A DNA stretch of 64,000 bases from Psychrobacter fulvigenes (GCF_904846155.1 NZ_CAJGZP010000001.1:1550001-1614000); one strand, 5' to 3'. Positions 1 through 10,001 are shown, numbered from the stretch's first letter. Notes: a model not told the origin generated them from the sequence alone. Made by a program: numbers and translations.

Positions 1-585
1 GGCGCACGTGCCTTGCGTAATGTGATATTAGATATGGCTTTGACGGCTAACGTTGCCAATGCGGCTGAGTGGGCGCAGCAGCAGTATGAGAATGCTGGCT
101 GTATGACTGAGCGTTTTGGTGCGCTAAAAGCAATGGTCGATCATCAGGTTGCCAGCGCAAATGATTATTTGGCTGATTTTTATGAGCGCTTTCAAGAGGA
201 TGACTTAGTCATTGATCTGTGGTTTAGCGTGCAAGCATCTGCTGATAAGGTCAATACTGATGATATTACAGCGCTGCTCAATCATGCAGACTTTGATTGG
301 AACACACCCAATCGTGTGCGCTCAGTGATCAGTGCCTTTACTACGCAGCCCACTGTTCTATGGACATCAGAAGGCTTGGATATCTATACCGATGTGATTC
401 AAAGGCTCGATGAGGCCAACCCTGTGCTAGCTTCACGGTTATTACAGGTGCTCGCGCGTTGGTATACTTTGATTGAACCACGTCGTCAAATGGCACAGGA
501 GCAATTAATAGAGCTGCAAAAACAAGCGTCATCAAAGCATGTGCTTGAGAGCTTAGATAGCGTGCTAGGGGCAGCGAAGAGTTAA
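1..585 (+). CDS. pepN: Aminopeptidase N, C-terminal part
   Basis: This is the 3' end of a gene that begins before the window; the frame is open from base 1 to the TAA at 583-585. The about 194 residues match the C-terminal helical domain of E. coli-type PepN, a cytosolic M1 zinc aminopeptidase that trims N-terminal residues from peptides. Recognisable pieces are the MTERFGALKAM stretch, the DLVIDLWFSVQA segment, the NPNRVRSVISAF segment and the NPVLASRLLQ segment. The catalytic HEXXH domain lies upstream and is not visible. A hairpin terminator follows about 40 bases after the stop. Confidence 0.93.
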   Translation, partial: GARALRNVILDMALTANVANAAEWAQQQYENAGCMTERFGALKAMVDHQVASANDYLADFYERFQEDDLVIDLWFSVQASADKVNTDDITALLNHADFDWNTPNRVRSVISAFTTQPTVLWTSEGLDIYTDVIQRLDEANPVLASRLLQVLARWYTLIEPRRQMAQEQLIELQKQASSKHVLESLDSVLGAAKS

Positions 586-623
586 TCTATGGGCAGATAT
601 TGACGTTTTGAGATGTTGAGTAT

Positions 624-661
624 TAAAAAAAGCTAAACTGGTTCGCTGGTTTAGCTTTTTA
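624..661 (+). terminator. Rho-independent terminator after pepN
   Basis: An A-run and the sequence AGCTAAAC pair with GTTTAGCT, followed by a T-run, with a short loop containing TTCG. It sits 40 bases after the pepN stop and would end that transcript. Confidence 0.85.
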
Positions 662-822
662 AATGCCCATTATTTAATAACCTTTGAATTAAAGCTATAC
701 TGATAGTGTGGATTTAGTTATTCTAAGAACACCTTGTAGATAAATCAGCACACCCTCCAAAATCTGGTTGATATCCTTTTATCAGATGTCTCTTTTATCC
801 AGCAACAAAAGGCATGTGTGGC

Positions 823-2391
823 ATGGATCTAAAAAGTATTGAAACAATTGAGAAAAAGTCAGGCTTTAGTCGCGGAGAAGCGCTGCGTATGGCTTGGGTA
901 TTGGCATTTATCATGGGGGTGATGCTGTATACCCATTTTAATACTGCTGATGTGCCTGGCCGTATGATGCTGATCGTAGCGGCGATGATTGGCGGCTATA
1001 TGGCATTGAATATCGGTGCCAATGATGTTGCCAATAATGTCGGACCTGCTGTCGGTTCGCAAGCTTTGACCATGGTCGGGGCGATTATTATTGCGGGCAT
1101 ATTTGAGGCAGCTGGGGCATTGATTGCTGGCGGGGATGTGGTCAGCACGATTAAAAGCGGTATCATCGATCCCAGTATGATTCAGGATAGTTCGGTTTTT
1201 ATTTGGGTGATGATGGCGGCCTTGCTGGCAGGCGCGGTGTGGCTGAACTTTGCTACGGCAGTAGGCGCGCCAGTATCGACCACGCATTCTATCGTCGGCG
1301 GCGTGATGGGGGCTGGCATCGCGGCTGGGGGCTGGGGCATCGTCAACTGGAGTCAGATGGCGGCGATAGCATCTAGCTGGATCATCTCTCCGGTCATGGG
1401 CGGGGTTATTGCCGCCGGCTTTCTTATGCTTATCAAACATACCATTACTTATAAAGACGACAAAATAGCAGCGGCCAAGCGTATGGTACCGCTGCTGATA
1501 TCATTAATGGCATGGTCATTCACCACTTACCTCATCATGAAAGGGCTAAAAAAGCTATGGGAGCTGAGCTTTCCCATGGCGCTGGGCATGGGTTTTGTCG
1601 TTGCCATTGTCATTTATCTAATTATCAAACCTTTAATCGCCAAAGCCGCTGATAAAATTGAAAATGATAAAAATGCCATCAATTCTCTTTTCACGGTGCC
1701 TTTGATATTTGCCGCGGCTATGCTTAGCTTTGCTCATGGAGCCAATGACGTTGCCAATGCTGTAGGGCCACTCGCGGCGATTAGTGATGCGATTACCAGC
1801 GGCGGCATCGCTAGCGAAGCCTCTATTCCTTTGTGGGTGATGATGGTCGGCGCGATAGGCATCGTACTAGGTCTAGCGCTATTTGGCCCCAAGCTGATTC
1901 GTACTGTGGGCTCGGAGATTACCGAGTTAAATAAGATGCGTGCTTTTAGCGTGGCTATGGCGGCATCGATTACTGTGATTATTGCTTCACAATTGGGCCT
2001 GCCGGTGAGCTCTACCCATATCGCTGTGGGCGGTATTTTTGAGGTAGGGTTTCTGCGTGAATATATCAAAAAATCTTACGATATTATGGTCAGAGAGATT
2101 ATGGAGCATCATAAAGCGTCTGAGCATGAAGTGGTCGAGGCGTTTTTAAAAGACTTTCAAAAAGCGTCAGTGGCTGGCAAGCATAGCATGCTGCAAACGT
2201 TAAAAGAAAATAACACAGCAACTCACTTTACCAAGCGCGAAAGAAAAAATTTAAAAAAGGTCTACCGCCGTGAGTTAGTAAAGCGCTCGGCACTGCTTAG
2301 AATCGCCGCTGCTTGGGTGATAACGGTACCAGCTTCTGCTATTTTGGCCGCCTTAATTTTTTATACCATCAGAGGTGCATTGCTGCCTTAA
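823..2391 (+). CDS. PiT-family inorganic phosphate transporter
   Basis: A multi-span inner membrane permease of the PiT family (PF01384), which takes up phosphate with protons or sodium. The protein has the two diagnostic inverted-repeat signatures, GANDVANNVGPAVGS near residue 65 and GANDVANAVGPLAA near residue 310, and a second half-repeat with PVSSTHIAVGG. About 522 residues. An ATG lies at 814, but the AAAAGG ribosome site at 807-812 is correctly spaced only for the ATG at 823, so I place the start there. A second, unrelated phosphate transporter follows. The gap between them has no obvious terminator, so the two may share a transcript. Confidence 0.92.
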   Translation: MDLKSIETIEKKSGFSRGEALRMAWVLAFIMGVMLYTHFNTADVPGRMMLIVAAMIGGYMALNIGANDVANNVGPAVGSQALTMVGAIIIAGIFEAAGALIAGGDVVSTIKSGIIDPSMIQDSSVFIWVMMAALLAGAVWLNFATAVGAPVSTTHSIVGGVMGAGIAAGGWGIVNWSQMAAIASSWIISPVMGGVIAAGFLMLIKHTITYKDDKIAAAKRMVPLLISLMAWSFTTYLIMKGLKKLWELSFPMALGMGFVVAIVIYLIIKPLIAKAADKIENDKNAINSLFTVPLIFAAAMLSFAHGANDVANAVGPLAAISDAITSGGIASEASIPLWVMMVGAIGIVLGLALFGPKLIRTVGSEITELNKMRAFSVAMAASITVIIASQLGLPVSSTHIAVGGIFEVGFLREYIKKSYDIMVREIMEHHKASEHEVVEAFLKDFQKASVAGKHSMLQTLKENNTATHFTKRERKNLKKVYRRELVKRSALLRIAAAWVITVPASAILAALIFYTIRGALLP

Positions 2392-2501
2392 TAAAACAGC
2401 ATTTTTTCATTTGGTTTTTGGTTTTTAGGATTTGAATTTTTAATGAGGTCTTTAAAACAGCTTTTTAACATAAATTGTATCATCAGCAGGTAAGCCATCG
2501 C

Positions 2502-4346
2502 ATGTATAGAAGAATAATACTGCTCACTGTATTCTTAGTTTTATCTTATGGTTTTTGGATCAGTCCTAACCTAAAGCAAATCAGTGCGGGTGTGGCGATA
2601 TTCTTGTTTGGCATGCTAGCGCTAGAGGAGGGCTTTAGAGCTTTCACTGGTGGACTGCTTGAGAAGATTTTGAAAAAAACCACCACAGGTCTTTGGAAAA
2701 GCATGAGCTTTGGGGTGGTTACCACTACCTTGATGCAGTCTAGCTCTTTGGTCTCTGTCATTACCATCTCGTTTTTGTCCGCAGGTTTAATCAGTTTGGC
2801 ATCGGGTATTGGTATTATTTTTGGCGCAAACTTAGGGACGACGACAGGGGCTTGGCTGGTGGCAGGCTTTGGCCTAAAAGTCGATATTGCCGCCTATGCG
2901 ATGCCCATGCTGGTATTTGGGATTATTTTAATACTACAAAAATCTAAGCATCTAAAAGGCGTGGGTTATATATTGGCAGGCCTAGGGTTTTTATTCCTCG
3001 GTATCCATTATATGAAGGAGGGCTTTGAGCTCTTTCGGGAGAATATTGATTTAACCGCTTATGCCATGACGGGTCTCAAAGGCTTGCTGCTCTATACCTT
3101 GATTGGTATCGCGGCAACGGTGATTATGCAATCAAGCCACGCCACCTTGGTGCTGATCATAACCGCTTTAGCGAGCCAGCAAATCACTTATGACAACGCC
3201 TTAGCACTAGCCATTGGCAGTAATATCGGCACCACCATCACCGCGATAATCGGTGCCATCAGTGCTGGGGTCAATGGTAAACGGTTGGCTGCCGCGCATC
3301 TGGTCTTCAACGTGATTACAGGTTTGGTGGCAATTGCTCTGATCTCACAATTGATGCTATCGGTTGACTGGTTGTCCGAGCGCTTAAACATAGCGGCTGA
3401 CAATTACACCCTAAAACTGGCGGTCTTTCACACCTTATTTAATCTATTAGGCGTCATTTTGATGGTGCCTTTCATCGGTAGGCTGGGTGATGCCATTACC
3501 AAACTGCTCCCCGATAAAGCTTATGCGGTTGCTGAACCCATGTATTTAAAAGACTCTGCTTTGGATATTCCCGAGCTTGCCGTAGAGGCCGTCCACAAAG
3601 AAATCCTAAATCTAGGTGATTACTTCTTTGGGATAATATGTCATGGATTGAGCTTTAGGGTAAAAGATATTCGCTCAAATACACCGATACAAGAGGTCAT
3701 AGACTCTTTTGAAAAACCCATTCCTGTCAATTTGGATGAGGAATATACCAATAAAATAAAAGGGCTTTATGTAGAGATAGTGAACTATATTGGCAGAATA
3801 AATAACGAAAACATGTCTGCTGCGCAAAGTAATGAGATATTCGAGCTACGCTCTGCGGGCAGAAGTATGCTGGCCGCCATCAAAAGCACCAAACATCTCC
3901 ATAAAAACCTATCCAGATACTTGAGTGATCCCAATCCCTATGTGCGCGCTGAATATAATAAAATCCGCTATCGCTTAGGGACTATTCTTAGAAGCTTGGC
4001 TGAGATACAAGAGGATCCCGATGAACTTAGAACGGTGCTACCAACCATTGAGGCAATGAGGGTGGATATAATGCAAGCAGATCAGCGTTTTGTCTCTGAT
4101 ATGAATCAACTTATTCGCGAAAGAAAAATCACCGGCGCTATGGCGACATCCTTGATGAATGACAACAACTATACCAATAATATCGCCAATCAGTTGCTTG
4201 AGATTGCCACGATACTGTTTAAAAGTGCTGATGCAGACATGCATGAAGTGGAACAAAGCCTCATGCTAGATGAGCAAGAAACTGCCGATGCTATTGCCGC
4301 TCGTAAAATCAAAGAACAGGAGAGTGTGACCCATGAAAGCCAATAA
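2502..4346 (+). CDS. Na/Pi cotransporter family protein with PhoU-like tail
   Basis: A Na/Pi-cotransporter (PF02690, NptA/YjbB type). The N-terminal about 330 residues form two repeats with the typical QSSSLVSVITISF and QSSHATLVLIITA motifs, GANLGTTTGAW and GSNIGTTITA loops. The C-terminal about 250 residues are soluble and helical and resemble the PhoU-like domain found in long members. It would import or export phosphate across the inner membrane. The ATG at 2502 has AGCAGG at 2485-2490; an upstream TTG at 2475 is less likely. It overlaps the following small gene by 14 bases, which indicates an operon. Confidence 0.9.
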   Translation: MYRRIILLTVFLVLSYGFWISPNLKQISAGVAIFLFGMLALEEGFRAFTGGLLEKILKKTTTGLWKSMSFGVVTTTLMQSSSLVSVITISFLSAGLISLASGIGIIFGANLGTTTGAWLVAGFGLKVDIAAYAMPMLVFGIILILQKSKHLKGVGYILAGLGFLFLGIHYMKEGFELFRENIDLTAYAMTGLKGLLLYTLIGIAATVIMQSSHATLVLIITALASQQITYDNALALAIGSNIGTTITAIIGAISAGVNGKRLAAAHLVFNVITGLVAIALISQLMLSVDWLSERLNIAADNYTLKLAVFHTLFNLLGVILMVPFIGRLGDAITKLLPDKAYAVAEPMYLKDSALDIPELAVEAVHKEILNLGDYFFGIICHGLSFRVKDIRSNTPIQEVIDSFEKPIPVNLDEEYTNKIKGLYVEIVNYIGRINNENMSAAQSNEIFELRSAGRSMLAAIKSTKHLHKNLSRYLSDPNPYVRAEYNKIRYRLGTILRSLAEIQEDPDELRTVLPTIEAMRVDIMQADQRFVSDMNQLIRERKITGAMATSLMNDNNYTNNIANQLLEIATILFKSADADMHEVEQSLMLDEQETADAIAARKIKEQESVTHESQ

Positions 4347-4659
4347 AATAATGGAAATGGCAGACGAGTATTTGGGAGCCGAGAACCGTAAGCGTAAAGA
4401 AAAGATAAAGTACTTAAAAGAAGTTCTCAAAAAGCTAAGGAAACGGGAAAAGAAGCTGGAGTTAAAGTTTGCAGAGGACGACAGTAATAAAGAGAAGATA
4501 TCTAACGAACTCGCCTTGATTCATGCACATAGAAAAAAGGGACTAGACCTGTTACAGCAGCTTGAAAAAGAACGTAAAGAATCCAAACTGGCAAAAAAAG
4601 CAGCCAAGCTAGAAGCTCAAATAGAACAAACAGAGCAAGATACTAAAAAGCCCCTCTAA
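4333..4659 (+). CDS. Small charged coiled-coil protein of unknown function
   Basis: A 108-residue protein, almost wholly helical by composition and very rich in Lys and Glu, with heptad-like spacing of Leu (for example KLRKREKKLELKF and LLQQLEKERKE). No signal peptide or membrane span is visible. The start overlaps the end of the Na/Pi cotransporter gene (14 bases), so translation is probably coupled; this suggests a role with that transporter or its PhoU-like tail, but that is inference only. I do not recognise a named family. The stop codon lies inside the left arm of the terminator hairpin. Confidence 0.75.
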   Translation: MKANKIMEMADEYLGAENRKRKEKIKYLKEVLKKLRKREKKLELKFAEDDSNKEKISNELALIHAHRKKGLDLLQQLEKERKESKLAKKAAKLEAQIEQTEQDTKKPL

Positions 4660-4690
4660 TACCATGAGTAGAGTACTAGAGGGGCTTTTT
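4645..4690. terminator. Bidirectional terminator between phosphate operon and DAHP synthase
   Basis: A perfect 14-bp stem (AAAAAGCCCCTCTA at 4645-4658 with its complement at 4677-4690), with A-run on one side and T-run on the other. It lies between convergent genes and can stop both. The left arm includes the last codons of the coiled-coil gene. Confidence 0.93.
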
Positions 4691-4710
4691 GGTTTTCATA
4701 AAGTACAAGG

Positions 4711-5793
4711 TTAACGATTAGGCAATACGTCTTTTACCATGTCACGTAAATTGTGTAGAGCAGTAACCGTGCTGTCCCAGTCGAGGCAACCATCAGTGAT
4801 AGATTTACCATACTCAAGCTGACTCAAATCAGCGGTGAGCTTTTGATTACCGCCTTTGAGATGACTTTCTATCATCATACCGATGATGGACTTGTTACCG
4901 TTTTGAATCTGCTCAGCAACGTTTTTGATGACCATCGGCTGTAAGTAGGGGTCTTTACCAGAGTTGGCATGGCTTGAGTCGATCATAATCTTGGAGCTAA
5001 CTTTGCCTTTGGCGAGCTCGTTTTCTACTTGAGCGACCGCAGTTTCATCATAGTTAGGCTTACCGTTACCACCGCGAAGTACCACGTGCGCGTAAGGGTT
5101 ACCTTTAGACTTGATGATAGAAACCTGACCGTCTGCCGATAGACCTAAGAAGCTATGACCGGCTTTGACCGCTTGCATGGCGTTTACCGCGACTGTCATG
5201 CCGCCGTCTGTACCGTTTTTGAAGCCGACAGGACATGATAACCCTGAGCTCATCTCACGGTGTGTCTGACTCTCGGTAGTACGTGCACCAATCGCTGACC
5301 AGCTGATCAGGTCTTGCATGTACTGCGGCGTGTTTGGATCTAGTGCTTCGGTGGCACAGGGCAAACCTTTTTCGTTTAGATCGATCAGGAGTTTACGAGC
5401 AGTACGTAGGCCTTTTTCGATATCAAAGCTGTCATTCATGTCAGGGTCATTGATCATGCCTTTCCAGCCAACTGTGGTGCGCGGCTTTTCAAAATAGACT
5501 CGCATCACGACAAAAATACTGTCTTCGACTTCTTTTGCTAATACGGCCAAGCGATCAGCATATTCGTGTGCTGCCTTGATATCGTGGATAGAGCAAGGGC
5601 CGATGACCACAAACAGGCGCTTATCTTCACCGTTCAAAATATTTTGGATGGTCTGACGACCTTTTAAGACAGTATGATAAGCTTTATCTGTCAATGGAAG
5701 CTCAGTTTTTAGCTCAGCTGGAGTGATCAAAGGGATGAATTGTTCAATATTCACGTCATCAATATCTGCGTTGTGAGTAACTGGTGTTGTCAT
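4711..5793 (-). CDS. 3-deoxy-7-phosphoheptulonate synthase (DAHP synthase, type I)
   Basis: The first enzyme of the shikimate pathway: it condenses phosphoenolpyruvate and erythrose 4-phosphate to DAHP for aromatic amino acids. About 360 residues, the size of E. coli AroF/AroG/AroH. Diagnostic segments are VVIGPCSIHD (metal-binding Cys), MRVYFEKPRTTVGWKG, SWSAIGARTTESQ, LSCPVGFKNGTDG, MIDSSHAN and GMMIESHL. The in-frame codons upstream of 5793 are poor starts; MTTPVTHNAD fits the family. No strong ribosome site is visible. Which of the feedback classes (Phe, Tyr or Trp) it belongs to cannot be told from the sequence by eye. It is a single gene between two terminators or promoters. Confidence 0.94.
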   Translation of the reverse strand: MTTPVTHNADIDDVNIEQFIPLITPAELKTELPLTDKAYHTVLKGRQTIQNILNGEDKRLFVVIGPCSIHDIKAAHEYADRLAVLAKEVEDSIFVVMRVYFEKPRTTVGWKGMINDPDMNDSFDIEKGLRTARKLLIDLNEKGLPCATEALDPNTPQYMQDLISWSAIGARTTESQTHREMSSGLSCPVGFKNGTDGGMTVAVNAMQAVKAGHSFLGLSADGQVSIIKSKGNPYAHVVLRGGNGKPNYDETAVAQVENELAKGKVSSKIMIDSSHANSGKDPYLQPMVIKNVAEQIQNGNKSIIGMMIESHLKGGNQKLTADLSQLEYGKSITDGCLDWDSTVTALHNLRDMVKDVLPNR

Positions 5794-6060
5794 AATTATA
5801 CGTCGTCTAGCTAATTTATAGGGATATTCATTATGGGGTGAAAAACGTCCGTTGACAAGGGCAGTCGGCAAGATTATTGACTGATAACAGGAATGTCACA
5901 ACCAAAACTTTGTTATACTTGCCCGCCATTTGAGTCTGTGCAGTCATTTTGAGCCTGTATGGCTTGGCTATTGTGACTGTCGTCACGTATGATTGTTATA
6001 GCACCTGTCTGCTGTATCATTATGTTATCTATTATGTCCTACCCATATAGAGAGTTTGTT

Positions 6061-7356
6061 ATGACTGATTCTGTTACGCCCCTCGTATCTACATCATCTG
6101 TTATAACGGATGCCCAGATTGAGAATGAGGGACAAAAGAAGCCACTGGTCATTGGTATCGTTGCAGGCGAGGTGTCTGGCGATAGTTTGGGCGCAGACTT
6201 TATGCAGCAGATGAATAACTTACGGGATGATGTCGTTTGGGTCGGTGTGGGCGGTGCAAAAATGCAGGCGCAAGGACTGCAAAGTATCTTTCCGTTATCA
6301 CGCTTAGCGGTGATGGGTCTGGTAGAAGTGATGGCACAGTTGCCTGACTTATTGAAGGCGCGTCGCGAGTTGTTAGAAGCCTTTAAAGTCGCTCATATCG
6401 ATTGGTTTATCGGTATAGATGCCCCTGATTTTAACCTACGTGTCGCCAAAAAGCTGAAGCCAAAAGGCGTATTCTGTGTGCAGTATGTCAGTCCCTCGAT
6501 TTGGGCATGGCGTGAGTCACGTATCCACGGTATCAAGGCGGCGACCAATCTGGTGCTGTGCTTGTTTCCGTTTGAGCTAACAGTATATGAGCGTCACAAT
6601 CACCCTGCGATCTGCGTCGGACATCCGCTATTACGCACGATCAATCAAAGGTTAGTAGATACACCGACCAATCAGCTGCGCAGTGAGCTGGTTTGGCATA
6701 ATGATGGCTTGCAGCAGTTTTTTATTGAGCGCTTTGATGACGTCAGTCAGCTTATTTGCGTCATGCCAGGGTCACGCCGCGGGGAGATTACCGCTATTTT
6801 GCCTTTGATGCTAGATGGTATCCAAAGACTGCTGTTACTTGATCCTAAGCTGTGTTTTATCATTCCAACCGTTGATCAAAACCATCAGTATATCGTCCAA
6901 GACGTCATCGATCAGCGCTCAGAGCAACTGCGTGGCGCCATTGTCGTCGTCTATGATGAAAGCCAGCCAAACTTTAGTCAACAAGCGATGGCGTCTTCTG
7001 ACATTATTATGTTGGCATCGGGTACTGCGACGTTTGAGGCGATGTTACTCGAGCGTCCGATGGTGGTCATCTATCAGTTAAATCAGCTGACTTATCAGGT
7101 TGCTAAGCGTTTGGTAAAAGTCCCTTATGTGGCACTGCCTAATATTCTAGCTGGCAGCGCAATTGTGCCTGAGCTGGTCCAAGAGCAGGCCAGTGGCGAT
7201 AATATCTGTCGTACCGTGATGCGGCTGTTACAACCCCGTGCCTATGCTGAGCAACTGCAAGATCTGGTGACCACCAAGCAAGAGCTACAGCAACAAAGCA
7301 ACCATGACCCTGCAAACAGTGTGGTTGCAGAGTGGTTCGCTCAAAGAAAGTCTTAA
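6061..7356 (+). CDS. lpxB: Lipid-A-disaccharide synthase
   Basis: LpxB, a peripheral inner-membrane GT-B glycosyltransferase (family GT19) that joins lipid X and UDP-2,3-diacylglucosamine in lipid A synthesis. Seen: VAGEVSGDSLGA near the N-terminus, GVGGAKMQAQG, the YVSPSIWAWRESR segment, PFELTVYERH, GHPLL, PGSRRGEI and LASGTATFEAML. The longer frame starts further up, but the ATG at 6061 has AGAGAG six bases before it and is a better start; a roughly 30-residue N-terminal extension before the core remains. The usual neighbours lpxA and fabZ are not in this window; rnhB follows, as in many gammaproteobacteria. Confidence 0.95.
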   Translation: MTDSVTPLVSTSSVITDAQIENEGQKKPLVIGIVAGEVSGDSLGADFMQQMNNLRDDVVWVGVGGAKMQAQGLQSIFPLSRLAVMGLVEVMAQLPDLLKARRELLEAFKVAHIDWFIGIDAPDFNLRVAKKLKPKGVFCVQYVSPSIWAWRESRIHGIKAATNLVLCLFPFELTVYERHNHPAICVGHPLLRTINQRLVDTPTNQLRSELVWHNDGLQQFFIERFDDVSQLICVMPGSRRGEITAILPLMLDGIQRLLLLDPKLCFIIPTVDQNHQYIVQDVIDQRSEQLRGAIVVVYDESQPNFSQQAMASSDIIMLASGTATFEAMLLERPMVVIYQLNQLTYQVAKRLVKVPYVALPNILAGSAIVPELVQEQASGDNICRTVMRLLQPRAYAEQLQDLVTTKQELQQQSNHDPANSVVAEWFAQRKS

Positions 7357-7583
7357 CGACGACTCATTGAATTACTAGAGAGTGCGCTAATAAAAACTAC
7401 CTAAAAGTTTAATAAAAATTTTCATAAAAAGTCTAATGCTATGAGTAATGAGTGTCATCTAAAAAGCAATATCGAAAGTCGTAACAATACTGACGTTGGT
7501 CATGATAAAGAGGGCAGGATTAAAGATATTACGACTATTAATCGTCATATAACCATATCGATGTCAAAGGCCAATACGTTAGC

Positions 7584-8366
7584 TTGGTGGCTCCGATTCA
7601 TCTAACAGGCCAGCTGCATGTTACCGATGAGTTTCTACAGGACTTATCTAAATTAAGCTTAGACGTAGAACGTCGTCCATTACAAATAGGCGTTGATGAA
7701 GCAGGTCGCGGGCCTTTGCTCGGCAGCGTCCATGTGGCTGCTGCCATATTGCCAACGACGTGGTCAGGTCTGATTGAGATGCAGCCATTGAAAGACACGC
7801 CACTATCGATACTGACCGACTCTAAGCAGCTCAGTGAAAAAAAACGCGACATGCTTTATCCCATCGTGCAGCAGCATGCTGTTGGATATGTCGTGGCTGA
7901 AATTCCAGCGGCGGTGATTGATCAGGTGAATATTCTGCAAGCAACTATGCTCGGTATGCGACTGTGTACAGAAGAGTTATTAGTCGTGGTCGCAGAGCAT
8001 GTTGCGCGCGCTACAAATGCTGTCTCTTGTCCGATACAAGCGCAAATACTATTCGATGGCAATCGTTGCCCTGAGCTTGATTGTAAGCGACTGGCGGCAT
8101 CAAAAATAACGCAATCAGCTATCGACTGCCAAGCATGGGTAAAAGGCGATGCGCGTCATACCAGTATCGCAGCGGCGAGTATATTAGCCAAAGTCAGTCG
8201 TGATCAAACCATGTATGATTTGGACTCTCAGTACCCGCAATACGGTATTGCTAAGCATAAAGGCTATCCGACTCGCGCTCATATAGAGGCGATTGAGAGT
8301 TATGGGGTGTTGTCAGAGCACAGACGCAGCTTTGCACCTGTGAGGCGAGCGCTCGAAAATACATAA
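7584..8366 (+). CDS. rnhB: Ribonuclease HII
   Basis: RNase HII, which removes single ribonucleotides and RNA from RNA-DNA hybrids. The catalytic acidic residues are visible in [12 protein letters not shown] (Asp-Glu), in [10 protein letters not shown] (Asp) and in [21 protein letters not shown] (Asp). The start is uncertain: a stop at 7539 closes the frame and no ATG occurs before the active-site motif, so translation must begin at TTG 7584 or GTG 7587, both poorly spaced from the only purine-rich site (AAAGG at 7566-7570). A 54-codon frame at 7441-7605 overlaps this start in another frame. It follows lpxB by about 230 bases. Confidence 0.9.
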   Translation: MVAPIHLTGQLHVTDEFLQDLSKLSLDVERRPLQIGVDEAGRGPLLGSVHVAAAILPTTWSGLIEMQPLKDTPLSILTDSKQLSEKKRDMLYPIVQQHAVGYVVAEIPAAVIDQVNILQATMLGMRLCTEELLVVVAEHVARATNAVSCPIQAQILFDGNRCPELDCKRLAASKITQSAIDCQAWVKGDARHTSIAAASILAKVSRDQTMYDLDSQYPQYGIAKHKGYPTRAHIEAIESYGVLSEHRRSFAPVRRALENT

Positions 8367-8399
8367 GCGGAAGTTTTAACCAGTCAGCTGTATACTAAA

Positions 8400-8415
8400 A
8401 TAGCCTAAGCAAAAA
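8400..8415 (+). repeat. Copy of the ATAGCCTAAGCAAA intergenic motif
   Basis: The string AATAGCCTAAGCAAA occurs here after a TATACT box, and again near 29370 and 59556. A shorter match (AAATAGCCTAAGC) is at 36581. All lie between genes in the same orientation relative to the window. It may be a promoter with a conserved start region or a small dispersed repeat. Confidence 0.5.
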
Positions 8416-8621
8416 TATTAAATTATCCACGCTGATCTTAAGTCATATTCATTACATCTCTTAAAGTAATCCTCAAAACCCATATGATATGATGTCAAAC
8501 TATTTTCTACAGAAGGTATATTTGTGGTTATAAACGGTGATTGCGTCCTAAATTGGCATAATTATTGCTCATTTTAATCATGGTTGCCCCACATACTTAT
8601 ACAGTTACTTTAGGATAAATG

Positions 8622-9815
8622 ATGACATTTAATACTTCAGAGAGAAGACTTGCCATTGCCCTTTTTGCGGCGCTGTTTTTGACAGCTTGTGGTGGGGGTG
8701 ATAGCCCGAGTAACAGCAATGATGGTAACCCTACACCTTCGATACCAGAAGAGCCTTCTGAGCCTATACAGCCTAATGTGCAAACTGAAAATGACAAAGC
8801 AATCGCTAGCAATGATGCTATTGCCGCACTGGTTGCAAGTAATACTATCAGTCTTGCGCGTACCAGCTGTGGTCTCGAGGGTTTAGATAATGATCCAGCG
8901 CTTGAAGAGATTGCTACCAAACACGCTAACTATATCAAGCACGTATTTGCCAACAGCACGCCGACAGCATTTAATGCGCACTATGAAGGTGAAATTAAAG
9001 ACATTAAAGCATGGACAGGAAAAAACAACCCGTTTTTTACGGGTAATATATTTGAGGATCGTATAAGAAAGGCAGCATATCCTAATGCAATGTATGGCGT
9101 AACTGAGAATATCGGTCATACATATTATTATAGCTCTGCAGGTAATATTGCGACGCCTGAAAATGCCGCTGAGTCAATGGCCAAATCCTTACTGGCAGCA
9201 CCTTATCATCTGCGCTCTTTGATGATGCCAAGTTTACGTTTGGCAGGGACGAGCATGGTTACTTATACACCTTATGGCAAAAAAGCAGCTTATAACAAAG
9301 GCTATGTTTTAAATCACAATGCAGCTGCAACTTCAGCCATTAATAATGCAACTTTTAAAGGTGTTTTTACTTACCCTTGTCAGGACGTCAAAGGTACGGT
9401 AACGGCTCTTTATAATGAAAGCCCTAACCCAGTCAAAGACACTGGTCGTGACTTATATATGAATCCTATCGGTCAGCCTGTCTATATTCATGTACCATTG
9501 GCCGCCAGCATTAAAGTCAGTAATGTAAAGTTCCATGACGTCAAACGTAATATAAATGTGCCCGTTCAATTGCTTGATGCTGATAATGACCCATACAAAG
9601 GCCATACTAACTATCAGCTACCAGTAAACGAAGCATTTATTATGCCGCTCACCGATGATCTACAGAGCTGTGACATGCAACGTGCCCCAAATCAAAGTCA
9701 GCAATGCGGGCTGTATAGTAATAGTGAGTATCGTGTCAGCTTTGATGTGTTAATCGATAATAAAACCTTAAATAAACAATCGTTTACTTTTACCACCGGT
9801 GAGGTGACTTATTAG
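8622..9815 (+). CDS. CAP/SCP-like domain lipoprotein
   Basis: An exported lipoprotein: a short basic N-terminus, hydrophobic core and lipobox LTAC, followed by a Gly/Ser/Asn/Pro-rich linker. The central part (about residues 55-220) resembles a CAP (SCP/TAPS, YkwD-like) domain: DPALEEIATKHANYI, the GVTENIGH motif, AAESMAKSLLAAPYHLRSLM and RLAGTSMV. The function of bacterial CAP proteins is mostly unknown. The C-terminal about 170 residues are a beta-rich region with two Cys pairs (positions with YPCQDV, QSCDMQ, QQCGLY) that I do not recognise. Alternative start one codon up at 8619. Likely anchored in the outer membrane; monocistronic. Confidence 0.75.
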   Translation: MTFNTSERRLAIALFAALFLTACGGGDSPSNSNDGNPTPSIPEEPSEPIQPNVQTENDKAIASNDAIAALVASNTISLARTSCGLEGLDNDPALEEIATKHANYIKHVFANSTPTAFNAHYEGEIKDIKAWTGKNNPFFTGNIFEDRIRKAAYPNAMYGVTENIGHTYYYSSAGNIATPENAAESMAKSLLAAPYHLRSLMMPSLRLAGTSMVTYTPYGKKAAYNKGYVLNHNAAATSAINNATFKGVFTYPCQDVKGTVTALYNESPNPVKDTGRDLYMNPIGQPVYIHVPLAASIKVSNVKFHDVKRNINVPVQLLDADNDPYKGHTNYQLPVNEAFIMPLTDDLQSCDMQRAPNQSQQCGLYSNSEYRVSFDVLIDNKTLNKQSFTFTTGEVTY

Positions 9816-10001
9816 CTATAGTCGATACTAAATAAAATGGATAGGTTATTTAATAATGCGAAATTGGTATAAGTCTTCTAGCTTGCTGTGCCTACGCCGA
9901 CAGAGGCTATAAAACCAACATTAAAAAACTAAGCATCCCAGTTCCGCTGTATATTTTTCATATTAGACTGACTATAAGTGACCTAGATAGCATAGAGCAA
10001 T

